33,148 nt of DNA from Rhizobium sp. 18055 (GTDB lineage: Bacteria; Pseudomonadota; Alphaproteobacteria; Rhizobiales; Rhizobiaceae). Below the pieces are notes generated by a model. The model made no database searches and had not been told where the DNA came from. It saw only the letters and a list, made by a program, of their open reading frames with translations. The translations under genes were made by a program, and so were the position numbers. Within the stretch, counting starts at the first letter, position 1. Each line of letters starts with the position of its first letter. The stretch lies in NCBI RefSeq assembly GCF_902706285.1, contig NZ_CACSKD010000026.1, positions 1 to 33,148 on the forward strand, read 5' to 3'. This document shows, in pieces, positions 7,603-14,932 of this stretch.

Positions 7603-8154
7603 ATGAATGCTCAAGTTGCTGTAAAGATGAAATCAGGCCCTAGCATCATGCTAGCTAGTGGTAATTGGTTCGATCTTCTCGATCCTTGGAACAGCGAATT
7701 CTCGATTGAAGACATAGCGCAGGGGTTGGCGAATATTTGTCGGTATTCAGGGCAGTGCAATAGCTTTTATTCTGTCGCTGAACACTCTATTCATGTCTCC
7801 GACACAGTCGAAGAATTTAAGCTTGAGGCGCTTTTGCATGATGCTGCAGAAGCATTTCTTGGTGATATCACTCGTCCACTGAAGCAACTGCTTCCTCAAT
7901 ATCAAGAGATTGAGAAGTCGGTCGAAGACGCAATATTTTCGCGCTTTGGTTTAGAGAAAAGTTCCAAATCGGTTATCAAAGCAGCGGATTTGAGGGTCCT
8001 TGCGACCGAGCAAAGTCAGTTGATGCCTGTTGGTACCGATTATTGGGCTGCTGGATCGGGTATACAAAGGGCGGACATCCGCATCGAGTTCCTTTCGCCT
8101 TCGGCCGCACGAGATCGGTTCATGGCCAAGTACACCATGCTCATAGGCAGATAA
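7603..8154 (+). CDS. HD-domain phosphohydrolase (YfbR/DatZ-like), 183 aa
   Basis: The protein carries the metal-binding pattern of HD hydrolases: Arg47 in ICRYSGQC, His61 in YSVAEHS, the H79-D80 pair in ALLHDAAEA, Glu83 and Asp88 in FLGDI, and a last Asp in KAADLRVLATEQ. This is the small HD group to which bacterial 5'-deoxynucleotidases (YfbR) and phage dATP hydrolase DatZ belong. In Z-genome phages DatZ removes dATP beside PurZ, and here the gene stands head to head with a PurZ-like fusion. The ATG at 7603 is chosen because AGAGAG lies six bases upstream; ATG 7597 directly abuts that sequence. The gene is AT-rich compared with the downstream operons. Whether it cleaves dNMP or dNTP cannot be read from the sequence. 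Confidence 0.75.
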   Translation: MNAQVAVKMKSGPSIMLASGNWFDLLDPWNSEFSIEDIAQGLANICRYSGQCNSFYSVAEHSIHVSDTVEEFKLEALLHDAAEAFLGDITRPLKQLLPQYQEIEKSVEDAIFSRFGLEKSSKSVIKAADLRVLATEQSQLMPVGTDYWAAGSGIQRADIRIEFLSPSAARDRFMAKYTMLIGR

Positions 8155-8262
8155 GGGAAAATTATGGGCTTCGCGTCCGCATAAGCAAGTCTCATGAAGC
8201 CACAGAAGCATCTTACTTCGAGCATCATTCCAAGGTTGAAAAATCTTTCGAATATCCGTCTT

Positions 8263-8922
8263 TCAAACCGGTCCGTAATGATCTGGCGCCTTGGTAGCAG
8301 CAGCTACGTCCTCCGAAGATAGCCTACTTTTCACATAAGTTTCCAACTCGGCTGCGTGATTTTCGCAGCCATTCGCTTGCTTTCTTAATAGCGAGATGTG
8401 TTCGGATATTTCTTGGGGCGTGCAATGGCTCAGGGGGACCAGCGCGCGCTCACCACCCCTTTTAACAGGATAGGATTTGACTAGGCGCGTGTGACCTGGG
8501 AAGACCATTTGCGGTGGTGCGGGATCGTCACTCATGCCGATGCGTTTCAGCATCTGCGTTACCACGCCCATCAACTGCTTCTTTGCAAACGCCCTATAGA
8601 ACTCAGCATGCGCGCCCGTGAGTGGCTTATTCCTAAAGACTTCGTCCACGATCTGACCAGGTTGAGCTATTTCGCCATTGTCCATCCGCTGTCCAATGAT
8701 CTTGTGCAGCTCCAATGATAGCGAATTATCTTTTGCCATAGCGATACCCCGCAGTTTAATCTTGAGATGTGATCTGAGCCATCCCGGAGGCCACCTCCGA
8801 CTCGGATGCTTAACTAAAAGGCTGGCTGTATTGAATAGCAAAGGACCGACTTGATTGTCAAAATAAACGTTCATCTTTTGTTCGGGTGGCGATAGTTGCA
8901 TCGAGGCCCATGTGTTCCTCAT
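8263..8922 (-). CDS. Hypothetical protein, 219 aa
   Basis: I do not recognise this protein. The first 60 residues are poorly structured and look less protein-like than the rest. From MAKDNSLSLELHKII (about residue 62) onward the sequence is a plausible helical protein ending in a Lys/Glu-rich tail. The ATG at 8922 overlaps the TGA of the RelA/SpoT fragment (ATGA), which suggests it was once coupled to an intact synthetase. The internal Met at about residue 62 is an alternative start. It is convergent with the HD hydrolase gene, 108 bp away. Confidence 0.45.
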   Translation of the reverse strand: MRNTWASMQLSPPEQKMNVYFDNQVGPLLFNTASLLVKHPSRRWPPGWLRSHLKIKLRGIAMAKDNSLSLELHKIIGQRMDNGEIAQPGQIVDEVFRNKPLTGAHAEFYRAFAKKQLMGVVTQMLKRIGMSDDPAPPQMVFPGHTRLVKSYPVKRGGERALVPLSHCTPQEISEHISLLRKQANGCENHAAELETYVKSRLSSEDVAAATKAPDHYGPV

Positions 8923-9272
8923 GGATTTTTCCTCGTGCTGTGCAAATCGATGAACAATTCATCGAATGCACGGTCGGCGCCCCATGCCTGCGCAGACGCA
9001 AAAGCCAACAAACGGTTTTGATCGGAGGTGAGGCGGTCGCTCTCTGGCTTGTACCCAAGATCATGGTTTGCCTCCGACCATGCGTGTTGAAATAGGGTTT
9101 TTACCTGGATCTCGAAGAAGTTGGGCACTAAATCGGAAGGCCAGTCTGGCATAATCAATTCCGCGGGAAAGAGGCACACTGAATGCCAACCGAAATATCC
9201 GAACTCCCATTCCGATGCCGGTACAAGTTCCCTCCCGGTTCTCGTCTGCCAAAATGCCGCTGTTAGCTGCAA
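8919..9272 (-). pseudogene. RelA/SpoT-domain synthetase, C-terminal fragment
   Basis: The frame contains FGYFGWHSVCL and then FFEIQVKTLFQHAWSEANHD followed by LGYK. This is the typical second half of the (p)ppGpp synthetase fold (E-I-Q-V-x-T-L-x-Q-H-A-W-x-E-x-x-H-D-x-x-Y-K). The first half, with the ATP-binding RxKxxxS region and the catalytic Asp, is missing. The frame is closed by a TAA shortly upstream (minus strand, near 9280). Homology appears to begin near 9250, where it meets an unrelated frame. It should be non-functional. Confidence 0.7.
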
Positions 9273-9792
9273 AACGTGCGATTACGATCTTGCGCTGCTG
9301 ACCTACGGAACCGCTCGCTAGGAAAAGAAGACCAAGCGCAGAGCGCTTTGTAGAATGTGCCGCCAAGCGTGTCGCCAGAGGAAGTCCAGTCGCGACAGAC
9401 GGCGCGCGAGCGTAGTCAAGCAAAAGCGCTCTGCATGGATTGGGGCCAACGCCGTCTGCGGGCTGATTGAAGGCAACATCGATTGAGCACTCTCGTTCCG
9501 ATTTTGAATAGACGTCGCTGAGAAGCTTGAATACCTCCCCATCCAATGGCACGTCTGTGCCGCTGATTAGCCGTGGCTCAGCGACGCCCTTGTTTGGATA
9601 AGGTATGTTTGCAGATTTTCGATAGTCATGCCTTTTCGCCCACCAGGTTTTACTATCAGTACACTTTTGACTTTGTAAACGGGGAAAGACGCGTGGGGCT
9701 GACACAAGGAAAGATAGCGAAACGCTATGCGGATTTCCAAAAGGACATTGAGACGCGTACCATCTTGAATAGTAGAAGTCGGGCGTGCTCAA
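9240..9792 (-). pseudogene. 5' fragment of an unidentified gene fused to the synthetase fragment
   Basis: This minus-strand frame is protein-like between about 9600 and 9240: EVFKLLSDVYSKSE, ALLLDYARAPS, RKIVIARFAANSGILADE. The last motif recalls a conserved bacterial family sometimes described as nucleoid-associated, but I am not sure. The likeness stops after ILADEN; downstream in this frame the sequence is out-of-frame synthetase DNA. The N-terminal 40 residues also look unlike a real protein start. I read it as the front half of another gene joined by deletion to the RelA/SpoT remnant. Confidence 0.45.
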
Positions 9793-9975
9793 GGAGTGTA
9801 AGCCGTTGAATCGAAGCCCTTGCTGAGGTGCGATCGCCGATTTCCAAGTTGTGGTAGGTTAGGCCGCTGCGATATCCCCATTAATCTTAACACGGGACGG
9901 GAGCTACCAAAACTCCGCCCGCTATGTAAGGTTGCGATCGCAGCCTCGATCCTCGAGGGTGGGGGAACTAGACTT

Positions 9976-11964
9976 ATGCAGAGCGAACACTTCACTCTGG
10001 CGACGAATGCATTTCGCATACTTGGGGCCACATACTCGGCAACGCCGACCGAAATTGCCGACCTAGTTGATGACGGCGGCCATTCCGGCGACATTTCGGA
10101 GGATGTCCTTCATAAAGCTCAGCAGACACTAATAACACCGCGCTTGCGGATGGCGGCCGAGCTAGCTTGGCTTCCTGAACTCAGTGTCGCACAGGCGGCG
10201 TCAGTGCTCGTTGACAAAACCGCACTCACAACGTCGGCGTTGCTGTCCAAAGTGTCGCGCCTGCCGGAACTAGCCAGAGCCAATATCCTCGCCGATTTTG
10301 CGTCATCGAACGTGGTCGATCCCGCTTTTGCGATCGCGCTTTTCGACGCATGGCAGGAACTGAATCCCGATGATGTCGTCGAGTTTCTGAGGGAAACTCG
10401 GCGCGCGGCCGGGCAACCGGTGCCGGACGAGAAACTTGTCCTCTCCGGACTTCAGGAACTGCGTGCGCGGCATGCCGGGAGTTTGCTATCAGGCCTGACA
10501 AGGGCGGCAAATCCGGCGGCAAGCATCGGAGAGCTCATTGCGCACGAAATTCGCAAGGGCGACACCGACCCCATCTTGAGCATGGTTGTCCGCGAGTATG
10601 AAAAACGCAGCGAGCGTGATGCGTCACGGATATCGGATGCAGTTGGCGAAATTCTTCAGTCGGTTCGCCGCAACGGGGATGCCATCGGTCCATTCGTGAC
10701 GGCGCTCTCGGAGCAGCTTGATCAATGGTTGAAACTGGCGACCCCGCTGCTGGGCTTCTATGAGTGGCGGGGCCATCCTGAACCACGTTCAAAAGCCATT
10801 TTCACCAACGTCAGAGAGGTCGCTCTCTGGTTGGCGAATGAGCAGGAGCTTCATTCGGCTTCTAGTCAGCTCAGCGCGGTTCTGGCCGACAAATTTTCCG
10901 GTATCGAGGAGCTGCGCCGGATTGCGGCCAAGGATGTCGAGGACCTCAAGGGAATAATTGCGGAGCGCAAGGAGATCGAGCGTTTCCAGCCATTGTTTGA
11001 TGCGGTTGAGAAAGCGAAGGCTTCGCCCGTTGAATTCGCACGCGTGAGCGGTCTGGCGGGGATGAAGAAAGACGCGACAGCGCCAGTTGGCCCGTTCGTT
11101 TCTGCCATTGGCCGTTTTCTTGAAGATGGGGGTGACGTGGATACGGCGGCCGCCGTCGGGCGCGAGCTTTCGCTGTCGTTCAACAACGATGCCGACCGAC
11201 CGGATGTCGCGTATCTCGTCCTCGACTATGTTAATCGACTGGCGCGATCGCGAATGTCGGATCAGACGAAGCAGAAGTACGACGAGGACCTCGCGACGAT
11301 CTTCCGGAACTGGAAGTTTCCCGAGCTGGAAAGGCATAAGGGAAACATTCCCAAGATGATCACTGCGTTGGAAGGCGTCGTGGCTAGTGCGCCCGCGTCG
11401 GTCAAGCCGGAATTCGCGGTATTCTTGGTGAACCTTAAAGAGAAGCAGCGAGCGAAGCGGATCAAGTGGCTCGTATGGGCTGCCATTATCGGTTTTGTCG
11501 CAATCGTTTTGATCGCATCCAATAATGGGAAGCGGTCCTCATACAGTTCGTCGAGTTATGGATCGACGAGCTATGGATCAAGCGGGTCTTCCGGGTATTC
11601 GACTTCACAGACCACGAATTACGGTTCGTCGGGAACCTCCAGCTATACGCCGGCACCTAAGCCGGCGCCGGCTCAGCCGGTGGATCTAAAGCTCGAGACA
11701 AAGCCAGCTTTCGGGTCAGGTCAAACACTCTCCAGGCAAGAGGTGCGGTATTGCGTGTTCGAAGGGAAACGCATCGGTTTCCTAAGAAACCTGCCGACAA
11801 CGAACGCGCAGATCGCGAAATTCAATGAAATCGTCGATGATTTCAACAACCGGTGTGGAAGCTATCGATATATGCCAAACGACATGACCGCCGTCGAAAG
11901 CGAAGCTGCTTACAAAACCGGCGCTTTTCTGGAGGAAGCGTCCACGATTGCTAGGAATTGGTAG
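9976..11964 (+). CDS. J-like, membrane-anchored co-chaperone of an Hsp70 operon, 662 aa
   Basis: The N-terminal 70 residues (NAFRILGATYSATPTEIADL, later LITPRLRMAAELAWLPE) resemble a degenerate J-domain seen in proteins encoded beside Hsp70 genes; the canonical HPD tripeptide is absent. A long helical region follows. There is one transmembrane helix (about residues 497-515, WLVWAAIIGFVAIVLIA), then a Ser/Tyr/Gly-rich linker and a Pro/Ala stretch to about 570. A small C-terminal domain has RYCVFEG and FNNRCGSYRY, a cysteine pair seen in many secreted bacterial domains. The ATG at 9976 is chosen because the J-like region starts here; the frame is open further upstream. The stop is followed by the next ATG after one base, so the genes form an operon. 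Confidence 0.65.
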   Translation: MQSEHFTLATNAFRILGATYSATPTEIADLVDDGGHSGDISEDVLHKAQQTLITPRLRMAAELAWLPELSVAQAASVLVDKTALTTSALLSKVSRLPELARANILADFASSNVVDPAFAIALFDAWQELNPDDVVEFLRETRRAAGQPVPDEKLVLSGLQELRARHAGSLLSGLTRAANPAASIGELIAHEIRKGDTDPILSMVVREYEKRSERDASRISDAVGEILQSVRRNGDAIGPFVTALSEQLDQWLKLATPLLGFYEWRGHPEPRSKAIFTNVREVALWLANEQELHSASSQLSAVLADKFSGIEELRRIAAKDVEDLKGIIAERKEIERFQPLFDAVEKAKASPVEFARVSGLAGMKKDATAPVGPFVSAIGRFLEDGGDVDTAAAVGRELSLSFNNDADRPDVAYLVLDYVNRLARSRMSDQTKQKYDEDLATIFRNWKFPELERHKGNIPKMITALEGVVASAPASVKPEFAVFLVNLKEKQRAKRIKWLVWAAIIGFVAIVLIASNNGKRSSYSSSSYGSTSYGSSGSSGYSTSQTTNYGSSGTSSYTPAPKPAPAQPVDLKLETKPAFGSGQTLSRQEVRYCVFEGKRIGFLRNLPTTNAQIAKFNEIVDDFNNRCGSYRYMPNDMTAVESEAAYKTGAFLEEASTIARNW

Positions 11965-11965
11965 T

Positions 11966-12337
11966 ATGGCCGATGGACACGATGTGACCCTGTTCGCTAA
12001 ACTCTGCGTCGATCATTGGAAGCTGATTCAGCGCTTCACCAAAGCCCTTGAGCTCGTACCCGAGGGCGAGCGGGCGAGGCTATCGTCGCAGCTACGATAT
12101 TCAGAGCTTCAGCTTAATTCGCTCGCGTCCGAAGCCGGCTTGAAAATTGTCACGTTCGACGGCGAGCCATACGGTCCGGGCTGCCCTGCCTCGGCAGACA
12201 ATCTTGGTGATTTCGACACTGAAGAGAACCTTTTCGTGGAGAAGACTCTCGAGCCGACCGTCGTGCACGACATGCGGACCATGCTTGCGGGGCGGGTACT
12301 TCTCGCCAGCACCACAACACTACCAACCGGAAGATAA
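11966..12337 (+). CDS. Small GrpE-like protein, 123 aa
   Basis: The first half is helical (residues 8-50). The second half reads KIVTFDGEPYGPG, then ENLFVEKTLEPTVV and AGRVLLAS, which resembles the beta-wing of GrpE nucleotide exchange factors (strand, Gly-turn, P-x-V, G-x-V-L). It lies one base after the J-like gene and two bases before the Hsp70 gene, which is where a nucleotide exchange factor would be expected. The likeness is weak and rests partly on context. The start ATG 11966 follows the previous stop directly; an upstream in-frame TTG at 11948 would overlap that gene. Confidence 0.5.
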   Translation: MADGHDVTLFAKLCVDHWKLIQRFTKALELVPEGERARLSSQLRYSELQLNSLASEAGLKIVTFDGEPYGPGCPASADNLGDFDTEENLFVEKTLEPTVVHDMRTMLAGRVLLASTTTLPTGR

Positions 12338-12339
12338 TC

Positions 12340-14856
12340 ATGTATTTGGGCATCGATCTTGGAACTTCGAATTCTGCCATCGTCGGCTACGTTGGCGGAC
12401 AGCTCCGCCTCTTCAAGGCTTCCGACGGCGGCGATGTCCTTCCGAGCGTTATCTACGTGGATCGGCGCGGGCATCGGTTTGTTGGCAAAAGCGCCTATGA
12501 CCGGACCGTTTCGTCGCCACAGAGCGTCGCATCCGGCTTCAAACGGCTGATGGGCACCAATAGCCCGCTCAAGATCAATGGCGAGGAATGGACGCCAGAA
12601 CAGTGCAGTGCGGAGGTCATCAGGACCTTGGTCGCGCAGGCGGCGACGGAGTCGGGTGAGAACAACATCAAGGGTGCGGTGATCACGATCCCGGCGGCAT
12701 TCAACCAGATGCAAAGCGAGGCGACGATCCAAGCTGCCAATGCAGCCGGCCTCGAAAAGGTCAGCCTGGTTCAGGAGCCCGTGGCCGCTGCGATCGCGGC
12801 TATCGCTAATTCCCCCGTAAAGGATGGCGTCTTCCTGATCTACGATCTGGGCGGCGGCACTTTCGACGTAGCGCTTGTCATCAGCACTGCGGGATCGGTC
12901 AACGTTGTCGCGCACGAGGGCATCAACATGCTCGGTGGGCGCGACTTCGATCGGCGCATTTTCGATAGCATCGTCAGGCCCTGGCTGATGCAGAACTTCA
13001 ATTTGCCGCAGAACTTCCAAGGCGACGATGCTTACCGCCACCTCAGAACGATTTCCCACCACGCCGTAGAGCGGGCCAAAATCCAGCTATCCGCGTCGAC
13101 TTCCGCGTCGATCTTTGCCAGCGAAGACGATGTCAGGATGAAGGACTTGGACGGCATCGAGATATTCCTTGGGATCGATACGACGCGCGAAGCAATTGCC
13201 GAAATCACTCGTGACTTGATCGACAAGACGATCACCCTTTGCCGCAAGGTGATTTCGGACAACGGTTATCGCGCGGAAGACATCGCGAGGATCGTACCGA
13301 TCGGCGGCCCATCGAAAATGCCCTTGATCCGCGAACTGCTGCAGAGCGAGCTTGCAATTGAGGTCGACCAGACGCTTGATCCGATGACGGCCGTTGCGAA
13401 AGGTGCCGCCATCTTCGCGGAAAGCCGCGTGTGGGACGACAAGCAATCGACGAAGAAAGCCTCGCGCACGCGAGAAGAGGTGAAGGGGGCGATTAACCTC
13501 ACATTTGACTACCAAGCCCGCGTATCCACACCCACGGTCCGACTGAGCGTGAAACCCGAAGGCGACGTGTCCGGCAACCACTGGATTGAGGTGATCGACG
13601 AGACCGGTTCCACGACGGGCCGCTCCCTCATCAACGGTATCCTGCGCCTCCAGCTTGATCTTCGCCGTGATGGCGACAACCGTTTCAAGATCGTCGTTTC
13701 TGGCAATGACGGTGTGCCAATGCCGGGCCTGTCTAGGGAGATCACGATCACAAAGTCCTTGGCAAGCGCATCGAGCATCCCGATGACCTATACGCTTGCG
13801 GTGAAAACACAGACGGGGACCGTCGGCTACGAACGCAACCAGCTCGTACCCCTCGTGACGAAGGGGACGGCGTTGCCGGCTGAGGGCAGACAGCCTTTCC
13901 GGGCTGGCAAGACGCTGCGGGGAGGAACCGCCGACACGCTCAACATCGAGCTGTACGACATGGCCACGGGAGTAACCGACCCGGAACGCAACCTTCACAT
14001 CGGCGATTTTCGCCTAGACGCGGAAACGGACCTCGAACGAGGCGAAATGATTTCTCGCGGGCATGATGTCATCGTTCATTGGCGCATGAGCGATAATGGG
14101 GCCCTGACAATGGCGGTGGAGCTTCCGGAACTCGGGCGGCTCATCGACAGCAGAAACTTCTATTACGTCGAAGGTGGCTACATCAATTTCGAAGGCGAGC
14201 AAGGTTCGCAGATTGCATCTTCGCTCCTTGACCGCGCGGAAAAGGACCTGAATTCGCTATCACAAGCGTTGCCGGAAGTTGCGACGGAAATCGAAGCGCT
14301 CAGGGACAAGCTTGAGGGGCAGCACGCTGCGCTTTCTACGTCGGTCGAGGCCGATGTCCATCGCTCGGTCACCGAAGAAGCTCGCCGGATACGACAGGAA
14401 GTCGCGTTGCTCAGCGTGAATCCGCAAAACGTGACGCGCGTCATGTCTAGGGATCTCAACGAGGCTGAGTCCGACTTCGACGACCTACGAACGCTGGCAT
14501 CGGTCGAGGACGCGGAGCGGCACGACAAACTGCTTGTGTCGGCGCGCCGGTCGCTACGCGACAACGATGTCGAAGCCACACAACTCGCACTCGACGAAAT
14601 GAAGGCGATACGCCTCAAGATTCTCGCGAACCAGCCTGAGTTCCTGGCAAGCATATTCCGGGATATTGCAGAGGAAGGATATCTCGCCGTCGACGCGACA
14701 TTGCACGAAGCTTTGGTCAAAGAAGGATTGGAGCGCATCAGCGAGCGCGATGTCGACGGTCTCAGATCGGTAATTGGAAGGATGTTCCGAAATCGACTGT
14801 CTGTAGGCACGGGTGGGACCAACATCGTCGAACTCGCGCATCTTCTCGGGGGCTAG
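12340..14856 (+). CDS. Hsp70-family chaperone ATPase, 838 aa
   Basis: The N-terminal ATPase domain is intact: phosphate loop 1 GIDLGTSNS (4-12), VITIPAAFN, loop 2 YDLGGGTFDVAL (168-179) and the adenosine motif IGGPSKMPLI (about 321-330). Residues from about 385 to 640 should be a substrate-binding region but differ strongly from DnaK. The last 200 residues are helical and highly charged. At 838 residues it is about 200 longer than DnaK, lacks a DnaK-type C-terminal EEVD-like end, and is a specialised paralogue rather than the housekeeping chaperone. It is tightly coupled to the two genes before it. GGAAG precedes the ATG. Confidence 0.9.
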   Translation: MYLGIDLGTSNSAIVGYVGGQLRLFKASDGGDVLPSVIYVDRRGHRFVGKSAYDRTVSSPQSVASGFKRLMGTNSPLKINGEEWTPEQCSAEVIRTLVAQAATESGENNIKGAVITIPAAFNQMQSEATIQAANAAGLEKVSLVQEPVAAAIAAIANSPVKDGVFLIYDLGGGTFDVALVISTAGSVNVVAHEGINMLGGRDFDRRIFDSIVRPWLMQNFNLPQNFQGDDAYRHLRTISHHAVERAKIQLSASTSASIFASEDDVRMKDLDGIEIFLGIDTTREAIAEITRDLIDKTITLCRKVISDNGYRAEDIARIVPIGGPSKMPLIRELLQSELAIEVDQTLDPMTAVAKGAAIFAESRVWDDKQSTKKASRTREEVKGAINLTFDYQARVSTPTVRLSVKPEGDVSGNHWIEVIDETGSTTGRSLINGILRLQLDLRRDGDNRFKIVVSGNDGVPMPGLSREITITKSLASASSIPMTYTLAVKTQTGTVGYERNQLVPLVTKGTALPAEGRQPFRAGKTLRGGTADTLNIELYDMATGVTDPERNLHIGDFRLDAETDLERGEMISRGHDVIVHWRMSDNGALTMAVELPELGRLIDSRNFYYVEGGYINFEGEQGSQIASSLLDRAEKDLNSLSQALPEVATEIEALRDKLEGQHAALSTSVEADVHRSVTEEARRIRQEVALLSVNPQNVTRVMSRDLNEAESDFDDLRTLASVEDAERHDKLLVSARRSLRDNDVEATQLALDEMKAIRLKILANQPEFLASIFRDIAEEGYLAVDATLHEALVKEGLERISERDVDGLRSVIGRMFRNRLSVGTGGTNIVELAHLLGG

Positions 14857-14932
14857 TGGTGGTTTCAGGAAGCTGGCAGGTGGCCCATTTGTCTGTGTCG
14901 TATCAAGTGCAAGCTGAAATCGCGCGAACATA

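Noticed and set aside
5928..8154. Complete phage-type Z-genome pathway or prophage
   Set aside because: No DpoZ-like polymerase, MazZ, capsid, terminase or portal gene is present in the window.
9820..9975. 52-codon N-terminal extension of the J-like protein
   Set aside because: The extension is Arg/Cys-rich and unlike the family; the J-like region begins at the ATG at 9976.
12109..13062. 317-codon minus-strand frame across the Hsp70 start
   Set aside because: Shadow of the GrpE-like and Hsp70 genes; no protein-like motif and no ribosome binding site.
13087..13998. 303-codon minus-strand frame within the Hsp70 gene
   Set aside because: Shadow of a well-supported gene in GC-rich DNA, where open antisense frames are expected.
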